The position numbers and the translations under genes were made by a program. The notes beneath the pieces were generated by a model. The model ran no database searches. It worked only from the letters and a program-made list of their open reading frames with translations, and had not been told where the DNA came from. Shown here in pieces: positions 19,401-28,018 of a DNA stretch of 64,000 nt. The stretch is taken from positions 1 to 64,000 of the forward strand of contig CAWHJW010000014.1 of assembly GCA_963829725.1 (NCBI GenBank). The letters run 5' to 3'. The DNA is from RYN-230 sp963829725. Its GTDB lineage: Bacteria > Actinomycetota > Actinomycetes > Streptosporangiales > Streptosporangiaceae. Numbering within the stretch: the first letter of the stretch is position 1; each line of letters begins with the position of its first letter.

Positions 19401-20151
19401 GCCTAGCTGCGGCAAGCGACGGATCCTGGGCCAGGATGCGGGCCTGAAGTTTGCGCAGCGCCGGACCCGGATCGATTCCCAGCTCATCCACCAGGCGGTC
19501 ACGGATCGCGGTATAGGCCCGCAACGCCTCCGCCTGGCGGCCGGACCGGTACAGGGAAACGATCAGCAGTTCCCACAGGCGCTCGCGGAGCGGGTGCTGT
19601 CGGCACGCGACCTCCAGCTCGCCGGCCAGGTCGGCATGCCGCCCCAGATCCAGGTCCGCTGCGGCGCGGGCCTCGACCGCCACCAGGGCCAGCTCGTCCA
19701 GATGAGCCCGCTCGGCGTCGGCGAAGCCCGCATAGGCGAACTCGGCCAGCGGCTCGCCGCGCCGCAGGCCAAGCGCCTCACCCAGGGCAGCTGACGCCAG
19801 CGCCGCCTCGCCCTCCTCGCACAGGCGGCGCCCCTTCGCCACCAGCTGCTCGAAGCGGATGACATCGACGTCCCCGGAACCGATGGTGAGGGCATAGCCG
19901 GCTTCGGTGGTGACGATCGCCGCTGGCCCAAAAACTCGGCGCAGCTGGCCGATCTGGGCCTGCAGCGCGTTGGCCGGGTTCGCCGCCTGCCCGTCGCCCC
20001 ACAGCACGTCGATCAGGCAGTCGGCACTGACCGGCTCGCCGCGGTGCAGCGCCAGCAAAGCCAGCAGGGCCCGCTGTTTGGTACCCCGGACCGGCACCGC
20101 AATGCCGTCCTGCACCGCTTCGAGCTCGCCGAACAGCCGCACCTCCACCAC
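16468..20151 (-). pseudogene. Giant BTAD - STAND ATPase - LuxR regulator, three frameshifts
   Basis: Rejoined, the product is about 1225 residues. The N-terminus (VEVRLFGELEAV, RGTKQRALLALLALHRGE) is the OmpR-type winged helix of SARP/AfsR proteins, followed by a bacterial transcriptional activation (BTAD) domain. After a linker containing three 9-residue repeats comes a MalT-like ATPase (Walker A SAPAGFGKTTL, Walker B VLVLDDYHVID, then ASRADPALPL), TPR-like helices and a C-terminal LuxR HTH (LSERELDVLRLLGTELDGPAIA, NTMRTHTKSIYAKL). Frameshifts lie near 18690, 18015 and 17870. HTH domains at both ends are unusual but known for actinobacterial regulators. The target may be the neighbouring 89-aa/DUF4386 operon (inference). 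Confidence 0.85.
19241..19321. repeat. Three tandem 27-bp repeats inside the regulator gene
   Basis: Units start at 19241, 19268 and 19295. They encode three copies of REAELAQPR between the BTAD and ATPase domains. Units 1 and 2 are identical and unit 3 differs by one base, indicating recent slippage expansion. Confidence 0.95.
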
Positions 20152-20352
20152 CCCACCGTACGGCCTTTCACCACGCCGGCCTCAGCCACGGCAGCGCCAC
20201 CTCAGATCGCCCGGGCCGCGTGCCAGTCATGCAGCCAATCCCAGACGAGCGCCCCAGTCACTACGACCAGCTGGCCGGAACCAGGCCGACAGCTGAGGCC
20301 GCGGTCGCGTGGTCACCGCAAGCCAGCACGCGGCGAGTGGCACCGGCCGCTA

Positions 20353-20448
20353 AACGTCATGTTCACCTACGAACTCGCCCGCCGCCTGGAAGCTACGGGC
20401 GTCACCGCCACCGTCCTGCACCCCGCCGTGCTCAGCTTCACGGGCTAG
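20353..20448 (+). pseudogene. Fragment of an SDR gene duplicated from 12840-13763
   Basis: About 80 bases (NVMFTYELARRLEATGVTATVLHP) match codons 180-203 of the upstream SDR gene almost base for base, then diverge to AVLSFTG and a stop. No SDR N-terminus or catalytic residues are present. The rest of 20152-20561 holds no supported gene. Confidence 0.85.
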
Positions 20449-20561
20449 CTGCCGCTGGCGCTCCTGGGTGAGGACAGGTATCCGGGCTCGCCAGGTGGTG
20501 TGGTTCGGCTTCGGATCTGTGTTCTCGCTGGATGTCGTCGCGGTGGCGGTAGATTGGCCGT

Positions 20562-20795
20562 ATGGAAGGCCTTGACCGCATCACCATCGAGCCCGGCAAG
20601 ATGGGTGGCCAGCCGTGCATCCGGGGGCATCGTTTCACGGTGGAGCATCTGCTCAGCCTGGTAGGCGCGGGCTGGACCCTGGAGCAGATCCAGGAGGATT
20701 TTCCGTTCATCGAGGCTGCTGATATCCAGCAGGCCATCTCCTATGCCGCCTTCTCTGTGCGTGAATACCATTTGCCCATCACCCGGCCCGCATGA
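20562..20795 (+). CDS. DUF433 antitoxin-like protein
   Basis: 77 residues. The motif PGKMGGQPCIRGHRFTVEHL followed by GWTLEQIQEDFPFI and the helix ADIQQAISYAA is diagnostic of DUF433, an HTH-type domain found as the antitoxin partner of DUF5615 PIN-like proteins. The ATG at 20562 matches the usual N-terminus (DRITIEPG). The next gene starts within its last codon (ATGA), so the two form a module. It is probably a DNA-binding antitoxin that represses its own operon. Confidence 0.9.
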   Translation: MEGLDRITIEPGKMGGQPCIRGHRFTVEHLLSLVGAGWTLEQIQEDFPFIEAADIQQAISYAAFSVREYHLPITRPA

Positions 20796-21166
20796 GGTTC
20801 CTGCTGGATGAGAACGTCTCATACCGGGTCGCGTCGCACCTGAAGGCAGCCGGCCACGATGCCGCGCATGTCGGCGAGATAGGCCTGACAAGCACCGACG
20901 ACCTGGTGATCCTGGCGAGGGCTCGCGATGAGGGCCGGGTGCTTGTCTCGGGCGATCACGATTTCGTCCAGATGCTCTTCGCTTCCGGCGCTACCCGCCC
21001 ATCGCTCGTGCTGGTGCATGAGGTGGAAGCCATGCCCTCGGCGGAGCTGGCGGCATTACTGCTCGCTGCGTTGTCCGCTGGCCTGGTTGAACTGTTCTCC
21101 GCCGGCGCGATCGCCACGATCACACGGGACCGGGCGCGGGTCCGGCCACTCCCACTGCGCCCCTGA
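20792..21166 (+). CDS. DUF5615 PIN-like toxin
   Basis: 124 residues starting MRFLLDENVSYRVASHLKAAGHD. This N-terminal Asp-Glu-Asn strand is the PIN-like active-site start of DUF5615. Further acidic residues fit the PIN fold: STDDLVILARARDEGRVLVSGDHDF. Such proteins are predicted RNases paired with DUF433. It overlaps the antitoxin gene by four bases and is intact. Confidence 0.9.
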   Translation: MRFLLDENVSYRVASHLKAAGHDAAHVGEIGLTSTDDLVILARARDEGRVLVSGDHDFVQMLFASGATRPSLVLVHEVEAMPSAELAALLLAALSAGLVELFSAGAIATITRDRARVRPLPLRP

Positions 21167-21479
21167 CGCTCACGCATGAGCCTCGGCTAGCTCGGCTGCT
21201 GGTGTGGCCGGGAGAAGCGAACCGGGCGCAGAATGTCCGGTTATGCGTGTTTTTTGTCTCGGGTCCCTTCCAGGGCTAGAGCGGAGGCTAAAGGGTTTCG
21301 GCCACACAGCGGATCAGTTCGTTTGCCAGGCCGTGCCGCCCGGCCACGCCGCGGCAGCGCGGTTGGCCAGGCTCAGGGGCGTGCCTATGGTCGTGGCTAC
21401 AATCGGGATTGTGCTGCGGTCGGCGGTGCAGACGCATCGGGGCGGGCGGCATTGGTTGGTGTGGAAAGAAGCTGGCCGC

Positions 21480-21665
21480 TGTGTGGTCGGAGCTGCGGGA
21501 TCGCGGACGTCGGTACCGAGGACGACTTCTTCGAGCTCGGCGGTGACTTCATGCGTGCTGTGGCCGTGGTTGGCCGGCGCGGCTCGAAGGTCTGGAGGTC
21601 ACCGTCTGGGGGAACTGTTCCGGACGTCGGCGATCGCCGTTCTGGCTGACCGCAGGGCACCCGCA
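21480..21665 (+). pseudogene. Relic of an NRPS/PKS carrier-protein (PCP) domain
   Basis: IADVGTEDDFFELGGDF, followed by MRAVAVVGR and, after a frameshift, GELFRTSAIAVLADR, reproduces a peptidyl-carrier domain from helix 1 to helix 4. The phosphopantetheine-bearing Ser of the GGDS motif reads Phe (GGDF), so the domain could not be loaded even if expressed. No adenylation or condensation sequence flanks it. It is a leftover of a biosynthetic gene. Confidence 0.75.
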
Positions 21666-21740
21666 CATGCAGATCAGGGAGCGGACTCGGTCTCGCGTCC
21701 GGAGGACGAGTCGGGCTTCCGCTCGGATCGAGAGCGGGAT

Positions 21741-22213
21741 TCAGCCGGTTCTGGCCAACTCGGGGACGAACCGGGCGGCATCAATGGTGCCGACCTCGGT
21801 GACGAGGTCGGATCCGGGCCTGGCCTGGTAGCCCTTAATTGCGATGATCTTGCCGCCCTGCGTGAAGCTGACCGTGTCGCTGCCCTTGGTAACGTTGACG
21901 ACGCCGGGTGCTCGCTCCTGCTCCAGACGGTAGAGCGCTGGGTTGATGAACCCGAGCCTGGTGTGCGCGTACTGGTCGGCGAGCGCGACGATCCCGGCGA
22001 ACTCCGGTGTCGCTGCGCTGGTGCCGGCGGTCGGGAGCCACTTTCGGCCGGCCCGGAGAACGATTCGAAAGCGATGACGGCGCCGCTGAGCGAGTCGCTC
22101 ATGGACACGTCCGGGACGCCGCAGTGGTTCCCGGTCACGCCCGGGCTTACGTGGGGATCATCGCTCCTCCAGGCGTAGTGAGAGTTGACCAGGATGAAGC
22201 GAGCTGGGACGGC
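21741..22213 (-). pseudogene. C-terminal relic of an S53 (sedolisin) peptidase
   Basis: In the minus-strand frame ending at 21741 the sequence KWLPTAGTSAATPEFAGIV contains the sedolisin serine motif GTSxxxP with the catalytic Ser. It is followed by ALADQYAHTRLGFINPALY, the usual family C-terminal segment, ending FVPELARTG. After a frameshift near 22065, the preceding GVPDVSMSDSLSGAVIAFES matches the upstream strand (VPDISM type) of S53 enzymes. The N-terminal prodomain and the Glu/Asp catalytic region are missing. These are acid-active secreted proteases, and this copy is dead. Confidence 0.8.
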
Positions 22214-22296
22214 ATGCAAGCATTGCCGCGCATTTCACCTGCCCGCCGGTTGAGTCCGCGGGTACCAGATCGCGGAGAAGCGTCAGCCGCGTGCTA

Positions 22297-22330
22297 TTGA
22301 TTGCATCCTGAGGTGCAATCTAGGTACAAT
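22297..22330 (+). promoter_or_regulatory. Promoter with palindromic operator of the RHH/PIN toxin-antitoxin operon
   Basis: A perfect 7-bp dyad GATTGCA-N8-TGCAATC (22299-22320) lies immediately 5' of a TACAAT -10 box (22325-22330). TTGCAT at 22301 sits 18 bases upstream of it as -35. The antitoxin ATG is at 22337, leaving a very short leader. The dyad inside the promoter fits autorepression by the antitoxin. Confidence 0.7.
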
Positions 22331-22336
22331 GAGCGC

Positions 22337-22597
22337 ATGTCTACTTCGACGGTCGGGTTCGCGGTGGCGGATGAGGACCAGGAGCGGCTGGCTCGCCTGG
22401 TGGAGCATTTCGGGCACGGGAACCGGTCGGCGTACCTGCGGGCGACACTGCCGGTGATGGAGTCACTGGCCAGGGCGGAGCGACTGCGGGAGCTCCAGGC
22501 CCGTAACGCCGAGCGGGCCGCAGCGTCGGGTCAGGATTATGAGTTGCTGCTGGCGGATATCCGCCGGGCCTACAAGGGCGGGACGCCGGCACAGTGA
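22337..22597 (+). CDS. Antitoxin of a PIN-type module (probable RHH/ParD-like)
   Basis: 86 residues. The N-terminal STVGFAVADEDQERLARLVEHFGHGNRSAYLRATLP has the strand-helix-helix layout of ribbon-helix-helix repressors (beta strand TVGFAV, then two helices with GNRSAYLR). A basic tail binding the toxin follows. It precedes the PIN gene with an overlapping stop/start (GTGA) and has a dyad operator in its promoter. The start at 22337 leaves only a 7-base gap to the -10 box, hinting at a leaderless or nearly leaderless mRNA. Confidence 0.8.
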   Translation: MSTSTVGFAVADEDQERLARLVEHFGHGNRSAYLRATLPVMESLARAERLRELQARNAERAAASGQDYELLLADIRRAYKGGTPAQ

Positions 22598-23106
22598 GCG
22601 TGCCCGGGCCGGCGGCGGTGCCGGTCGTGTTCGACGTGAACGTGCTCGTCCTGGCGGTGGCTGTCGGGGAGTCCCCGTTCCGGAGCTGGCCGTCACCTCC
22701 ACCGACTTCAGGGAACCCGAGTGCGGACTGCCTGGGCGTGGTCAATGATGCTGCGGAGTTCGCGCTGTGGCTCTCGCCGCACATCCTGGCCAACACCGGC
22801 CGGGTGCTCGCCACGGTGCTGAAGACCCCGGATGACGAGGTCGATGACTATCTGCGGGCGCTGGTCGAGATGGCCGACGCGTCTGGCGGCGGCCTCACCG
22901 ACCCGCCGCAGACCGTCGGGGACTGTCCGGACTGGGAGGACAACCGGATCCTTGACCTAGCGGCGGCGGTGGGCGCGTTCCTGATCGTCTCCGCCGATGC
23001 GGATCTCACGAGCATGTCGCCCTGGCAGGGCCGTCCGATCATCGAGCCGCCGCAGTTCGCCTCGATGGTCGACGCCTCCCGCCGGGCACGCAGACGGCGT
23101 CGCTGA
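22594..23106 (+). CDS. PIN-domain ribonuclease toxin
   Basis: 170 residues from a GTG overlapping the antitoxin stop. VVFDVNVLVLAV supplies the first catalytic Asp. The conserved middle has LSPHILANTGRVLATVLK, and DWEDNRILDLAAAVGAFLIVSADADL supplies the later acidic residues of the VapC/PIN active site. The 'GVVNDAAEF' region is family-typical. It probably cleaves RNA and is neutralised by the preceding gene product. It appears intact. Group II intron copy 2 begins about 60 bases downstream. Confidence 0.85.
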   Translation: MSVPGPAAVPVVFDVNVLVLAVAVGESPFRSWPSPPPTSGNPSADCLGVVNDAAEFALWLSPHILANTGRVLATVLKTPDDEVDDYLRALVEMADASGGGLTDPPQTVGDCPDWEDNRILDLAAAVGAFLIVSADADLTSMSPWQGRPIIEPPQFASMVDASRRARRRRR

Positions 23107-23162
23107 GGAGTGCCACCTGCTTACGGTCACTGCCGGACAGGGTTAAACGGTGCTCCTCTGTC

Positions 23163-23179
23163 CTCATAACCCAGAGGTC
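23163..23179 (+). pseudogene. tRNA-fMet fragment, anticodon loop to variable region (copy 2, left piece)
   Basis: The same 17 bases as at 5707 (CTCATAACCCAGAGGTC). The sequence to its left (GGTGCTCCTCTGTC) is unrelated both to copy 1 and to a tRNA 5' half. Homology between copies again starts at the anticodon loop. Confidence 0.75.
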
Positions 23180-23220
23180 GCCGGGTAGCCCCGGCACGTT
23201 GCCGTGCCGGGGCCCCCTCA

Positions 23221-23254
23221 GGACCACGCATGCACGTTCCCGCGCACGCGGCCC
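23221..23254 (-). ncRNA. Group II intron domain V (copy 2)
   Basis: Identical to the hairpin at 5765-5798: 34 nt, 9-bp and 5-bp helices separated by a 2-nt bulge, GGAA loop. It lies just downstream of the RT stop codon in intron sense, as expected. Confidence 0.8.
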
Positions 23255-23274
23255 AAGCAAGCCACTCGGGCGGT

Positions 23275-25062
23275 TCAGGTTGTCTGCTGCATCACGGTGT
23301 TTCCGGCCCGCCGGGGCGGTTGCCTGCTCCGGTGGCAGGTGGCGTGCACGAGGTGCGTTCGCTTGTTTCGTGCGGCCGTGGGCGTGTCGTGGTGGACCAG
23401 GTAGTCCGCCACGATCGCCTTCTTGGTAACCCACAGGAACCAGCGTTCCCAGCCCTCAGGGGTCTGGGGTGGCTGGTCGGGGGTTATCAGGTTTTCCCCG
23501 CATAGGCTGCACCGGCCGTCCTGCCTGGACAGCAGGCGCACGGTGTAGTTATCCAGCGGGGGTTTTACCTTGCGTCGGCGTTGCGCCCAGTACCCGGCCA
23601 GTGCGGGGTCATCGGGTGATGCCGTGCCTTTGACCAGGGTGTGCCGCACGATCTCGGTCCAGGCCGGTTTCGGCAGGTAGGCGCCGGTAACCCGGTCGCC
23701 GAAAACCCACCGGTCGTTCCTGAACTTGTCGAACTTCCGATAATACTGGCCGACGATCCAGCGTTTCGGCTTGTTCGGGTGGCTCCAGCACGCCCACTTG
23801 TAGGTGAGCTTCCACAGGTATTCGGTCAGGGCACGGAACACCCTGGACGACACCACCGTCCGGTAGTAGGAAATCCAGCCCCGCACTATCGGGACTATCT
23901 TCGCCAGTACCGCTGCGACGCTGGCCCCGCGAAATGCGCGGAACTCCTTAGCAAGCCGTTTCCGGAACCTCTTGATGGCGTCGGCGCCCGGCTTGATGAG
24001 CAGCTTGCCGTTGGGGTGGCGGCGCAGGTCAAAACCCAGGAAACCGAACCCCTCAGACAGGTGAACGATCCTAGTCTTGGCCTCGTTGAACGCCAGCCCC
24101 CTCGGCTCCAGCCACTCGGCAAGCCGTGCCCTGACCTGCTCGGCCTGCTGCCTGGAATGACAGCACACGACCAGGTCATCGGCATATCTAGTCAGCGCCG
24201 GGCAGCCGTCCCTTACCTCACCGGCATGACTGCCGGTCTTGTAGCGGACGCCTGCGGCCTCCTCCAGCCCGTGCAATGCGATATTCAACAGCAAAGGTGA
24301 TATAACGCCGCCTTGTGGAGTTCCCTCCCCGGTTGGCGCGAACCCTTTCCCGGCCTCGAAGACACCCGCTTTCAGCCACCCGGCGATCATTCCCATCGCG
24401 GGAAACCCGCCGATCATCTGGAGCAGGTAGTCGTGGCTGATCTTGTCAAACGCGGCCGCTAAGTCGGCGTCCAGTATCCACACCCTCTTGCCTTTCCCGT
24501 GCAGGGTGCGGAAAAGCGACTCGATCGCGTCGTGGCAGCCGCGGCCCGGCCGGAACCCGTAGGAGCGGGGCTCGAACCGGGCCTCCCACTCGGGTTCCAG
24601 CGCGTTGCGGACCCGTGCCTGGTGGCATCTGTCCGCAAGAACCGGAATTCCGAGCGGCCGCATTTTGGTCTTGTCACTGGCTTTCGGCACATGCACCCGC
24701 CGGACCGGGGAAGGCTTGTGCGAGCCGATGGTGGCGTGCACGTGCACCGCCATCTCGGCCCGTGCCTGGCTGGTCAGCGCGACCAGCCCGTCGATTCCCG
24801 CTGTCCGGCGGCCCGTGTTGCGCTGCGTCACCTGCCGCACGCTGACAAGCGTGTTGCTCCAGCTCCGCAGCATCAGCTTCTGCAGGCTCCTGGCCTGCGG
24901 CCAGTCGCCGTCCTGCACCGCCTTGAAGACCCTGCCGCGCAGCCGCCGTACCTGCTCCTCATGGCGGCGCCAGTCCGCAGCTTCCCAGGCGTCACCATCA
25001 AACGGAGGCAGGCCCTCAGGTCCGTTCACCGAGGTGTCTAACTTGCCCATAGGTTCCGGCAT
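23275..25062 (-). CDS. ltrA: Group II intron reverse transcriptase/maturase with HNH endonuclease
   Basis: 595 residues. The RT fingers and palm contain RPLGIPVLADR, GFRPGRGCHDAIE, WILDADLAAAFDKI (first catalytic Asp), GTPQGGVISPLLLNIALHGLE and YADDLVVCC (catalytic Asp pair). The thumb/X maturase domain follows (FGFLGFDLRRHPNGK, then VRGWISYYRTVV). The C-terminal HNH endonuclease has CSLCGEN, VHHDTPTAARNKRTHLVHATCH. The protein promotes intron splicing and retrohoming by target-primed reverse transcription. Having all domains intact suggests mobility competence. The start MPEPMGKLDTS is the first ATG after the 5' RNA domains. Confidence 0.95.
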   Translation of the reverse strand: MPEPMGKLDTSVNGPEGLPPFDGDAWEAADWRRHEEQVRRLRGRVFKAVQDGDWPQARSLQKLMLRSWSNTLVSVRQVTQRNTGRRTAGIDGLVALTSQARAEMAVHVHATIGSHKPSPVRRVHVPKASDKTKMRPLGIPVLADRCHQARVRNALEPEWEARFEPRSYGFRPGRGCHDAIESLFRTLHGKGKRVWILDADLAAAFDKISHDYLLQMIGGFPAMGMIAGWLKAGVFEAGKGFAPTGEGTPQGGVISPLLLNIALHGLEEAAGVRYKTGSHAGEVRDGCPALTRYADDLVVCCHSRQQAEQVRARLAEWLEPRGLAFNEAKTRIVHLSEGFGFLGFDLRRHPNGKLLIKPGADAIKRFRKRLAKEFRAFRGASVAAVLAKIVPIVRGWISYYRTVVSSRVFRALTEYLWKLTYKWACWSHPNKPKRWIVGQYYRKFDKFRNDRWVFGDRVTGAYLPKPAWTEIVRHTLVKGTASPDDPALAGYWAQRRRKVKPPLDNYTVRLLSRQDGRCSLCGENLITPDQPPQTPEGWERWFLWVTKKAIVADYLVHHDTPTAARNKRTHLVHATCHRSRQPPRRAGNTVMQQTT

Positions 25063-25728
25063 TTCCGCTCGCTTCGCTTCAAAGGCTCACCTGCTCACGT
25101 CAGCGCCCTTACGGGCACGGGCACGCTGGCCCGTTATCCGGCCAGTTATACAGACGCCATCCGGGAGGAGACCCGGTCCTGCGGCACCCGCTTTCCTGCT
25201 GCCTTTCAGCCACCGGCATTCGCTTCCTGAGCACCCTGTCCCGCCACGGGATTCCGCCCCCCTTACGGTCGGCCTACCGCACCGCCTGCGCATACCCGCG
25301 CCTGAGATGCGGACCCTGGCGAGGTTTCCACGTTCCGCACGCATGAGACCCGGACCGGGCCGGGCGCCCTCTGTACCCCGGGGACAGCGGTGCTCACTGG
25401 CCGTCACCAGCTCTTCGGCCGCCGCCTGCCGCCTCTCAGCGGCCGGTCCCTGCCATCCCGGCACAACAGCCCAGCCCGGGATGTATTCGTGACGAGGCAT
25501 CAGCAAGGGTTCCCTGATAGTCGCCCCTCCGGTCCTTCCCCTCGCCTGTAGCCGCCATGACTGGGGCAGCGGCCCTTGGGCTTTGCCGTGAGCTTCGCAC
25601 CCAGCCGGTCCAGAACCGGCCACGCACGTCACGGCGGGGACAGGTCGAGCACAGACCTGTAGCTATGTCCCCGGCATCAGCCGACCTCCTCAACAAGCTC
25701 ACTCAATGCGTGCGACCTCGTGTCGCAA

Positions 25729-25756
25729 GCAGGTTCAAATCCTGCCCCCGCTACCA
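25729..25756 (+). pseudogene. tRNA-fMet 3' fragment with CCA (copy 2, right piece)
   Basis: Identical to 9730-9757: T arm GCAGGTTCAAATCCTGC, acceptor strand CCCCGCT, A and CCA. It carries no 5' partner strand and so is not a functional tRNA. Confidence 0.85.
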
Positions 25757-25775
25757 AGTAAGTGCAGGTCAGGGG

Positions 25776-25808
25776 CCTGATCGCCGAGAGGCGGTCAGGC
25801 CTTTTTGA
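25776..25808 (+). terminator. Terminator after tRNA-fMet fragment (copy 2)
   Basis: The stem CCTGATCGCC / GGCGGTCAGG is followed by CCTTTTTGATC. Same hairpin as at 9778 with changes confined to the loop and tail. The following 280 bases hold no supported gene. Confidence 0.8.
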
Positions 25809-26093
25809 TCATCCGTTGGCGGCTCGTTGGCGGGATGGGACCTGGGAGTCCGGCATGCTGTGCCGGAGATCGACAGCAAACGGCATCGTTGGCTGGTGTG
25901 GAAGGGCGGCCCGCCGCAGCTGATCAAGGTGAGGGCCCGGACTAGTCGTGGGCCGGCACGGCTGCGGTCGGCGGGCAGGGGCTGCATGATGGAGGTCATG
26001 ACAGGGAGCGACGGCGCGGCGCTGTCCGGTGAGGCCTGCTGGCGGCCTGCGGGGGGAGTGGCACCTGCTGCGGGCCAGGCGTGACGGGCGCAG

Positions 26094-27000
26094 CGGACCC
26101 ATCCCGCGATCTTGTGGCTAGGCCCGGTCTATGGCGTGATGGAGCAGACCGCTGCGGGCTGGCGGATGAACCGCATGAGCTGCTCCTCCACGCCGCAGGA
26201 AGCCCGGGATAGCCTGGGGATAGCCTCGGCTACCAGTTGCAGACTCTGGCGCGCAGGCGGTCGACTGCCCCGGCGGCGCGGGAGGAGTTCTGGACCGCGT
26301 CAGCGGTGCTGGAGACCGAGCGCCGCGACGAGATGGTCGCGGCGGGCCGCCGGTTCCGGGTGGTGCGCGCCGACCAGTTCTGCCGCTACAGCGGCCTGGC
26401 CGGCCCCGAACCGCCCCCCTCCGCCGATACCGATAGTGAGTCCGGCCCCGCGGACCGGCCGGGGAAGGACTTGCCGACGGGCGGCCTGCTCGGTCAGGGC
26501 AAGTTGCCGGGGAGGGCACTGCTGGGTGAGCGGTGGGAAGTCGTGCCGGAAGGCCCGATGGTTCCGCCCGCGGTGACCCGGGACGCTCGGCAGGCACTCG
26601 TCACTCACCCAGAGATCGTGATGCTGCCCGGGCGTTTCGCTGTCGCCGAGAACACGGGGCAGGCCTGGCCGCTTGTGTCTGGCCCGGTGGCCTCACCGCG
26701 GAAAGCACGTCTGACGCTGGCCACCTACTTCACCACCATGGACCCGGCCAGGCTCCAGTACTCGTCACAGGAATTAGCCGCCTACCAGGACGCGGCGCGA
26801 CGGCGCGACTGCTGGAGCGAGAACGGCGCAGTCAGCTGACTGTCGCTGGGCGCCGGTTCCGGATCATCCGGGTCGAAACAGCAGTGTGGTCCGGCCTGGA
26901 CGGCCCGGAACCACCCCGCCCATCCGATCATGACCCCGACCCGCCCTTGACCGGGAAACGGCCGAGCTTCGCACCCGGGACCTCATCGACGAATGAGTAG
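26094..27000 (+). pseudogene. DUF5954-type protein, frameshifted
   Basis: Joined frames resemble the actinobacterial DUF5954 family (recalled, not searched): HPAILWLGPVYGVMEQTAAG, then TPQEARDSLG, then two copies of the repeated segment LETERRDEMVAAGRRFRVVR...GLAGPEPPPS and LLERERRSQLTVAGRRFRII...GLDGPEPPRPSDHD. Frames change near 26230 and 26800. The product would be about 300 residues, soluble, with an internal duplication. The function of the family is unknown. The two GRRFR repeats end in the same PEPP(R)PS motif, a family hallmark. Confidence 0.65.
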
Positions 27001-27295
27001 GGGCAGCCATAAGCATCCCCGCGCCAACGATAACGAATACCACCACAGCAGGTGAGCGAACCGAATCGGTCACTCCCCAGCCCGGGGCCGCATACCGATT
27101 ATTTCGGCCTAATGTTGCCCCGGGGGCGGTGCGCTGTGTGCGCAGATCGTCCCGATATGGATCGCTATCATCTTGCCTTCTGTGCGATCTGCCCGTCAGG
27201 GCGATATGAATCCTGCTCGAATCTAATCTAAAGGATGATGCCAGGCTAATACCTGAGTATCTCTTCGGGTAGAGGTGCGGCCCGCGCTGGCCTAA
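27001..27295. other. Intergenic stretch, nothing recognised
   Basis: About 295 bases with a locally AT-richer tail (27160-27250). No gene, repeat or clear hairpin is supported. Confidence 0.5.
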
Positions 27296-27706
27296 CTACG
27301 GGCTCGCTACGATGCGCCAGCGGAGGACCGGGCTCGTGGCCGCCCCGGCCTGGATCGGGTGGTAGGACCAGGTGGTGCCCGCCCAGTTCACCAGGTGCTG
27401 CACCCAGGACGGCGAACTGGACGCCGTCAGCTCGATCACCTGCGAGGGGCAGGCCCGCGGCCATCCCCGGCTGCGCCTGGAGCACCCCGTCCAGCAGCCA
27501 CAGCAGCACGAACCCGATCCGCAGCACCCGCCGCCCGGCCGACTCGGGCACCGCCTCGCGGACCGAGGCTGCGGCAGGACGGCGGATGGCCACCAGGCGA
27601 TCGACAGCACCACGAAGATCACCGCGATGATCAGTCCCTGGTCCAGCAGCGCCGCGCGGAACGCGGCGACCACCGTGGGATCATCGACGTTCAGGCCGCT
27701 ATTCAT
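27296..27706 (-). pseudogene. Decayed relative of the membrane protein at 28768-29775
   Basis: Minus-strand frames contain VVAAFRAALLDQGLIIAVIFVVL, then RRVLRIGFVLLWLLDGVLQAQP, then LVNWAGTTWSYHPIQAGAA. The middle block aligns with RRLLQLTLAGMWLLDGVLQYQS in the intact gene nearby. At least two frameshifts break it and only about 135 codons remain. It is a degenerate paralogue or a remnant of a tandem duplication. Confidence 0.65.
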
Positions 27707-28018
27707 CCAGGGCGTGGCGTACAGGCACCTCCAGGGGGCTCAGGGCCGCCGGACCGCGCGCTCCGGTGATGCCAACGTAAGGCGGGGTACCGGCGAACGC
27801 CGCGGAACATGACGACGCGTCATCCTCCGCAGCGCCCTGCCCGTACCCCAGAGCCGGTGCGGCCAGCGTACTACTACAAGCTGTCGTACATGATGCCGCA
27901 GGCGGGCGCGGCCCCTGGACCTGGTACGCCGGCCGACGTCACCGGCCGGTCAGCGAGGGCGGCCTGACTACTCCCATCGTGTTGCCCGGGGGCCGCAGGC
28001 CGCGCGCCGACAGCTGGG
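27707..28018. other. Intergenic stretch, nothing recognised
   Basis: About 310 bases between the decayed paralogue and the DUF5134 gene. No coding sequence or hairpin terminator could be supported on either strand. Confidence 0.45.

Larger units (their letters stand above)
23180..25728 (-). mobile_element. Group II intron, copy 2, structurally complete
   Basis: 2549 bases antisense within the tRNA-fMet 3' half. It holds an intact 595-codon RT/maturase/HNH ORF, 5' RNA domains between 25063 and 25728, domain V at 23221-23254 and a domain VI-like hairpin at 23189-23212. It matches copy 1 base for base apart from very few substitutions (for example C to T near 24316), so the two were separated recently. 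The RNA 5' end reads UUGCG or a 1-2 base variant, off the GUGYG consensus. Confidence 0.85.

Noticed and set aside
23275..25062. Reverse transcriptase as part of a diversity-generating retroelement or retron, given the FGE domain in the window
   Set aside because: The RT has a maturase thumb and HNH endonuclease with domain V/VI RNA next to it, and no template/variable repeat pair was seen near the FGE sequence.
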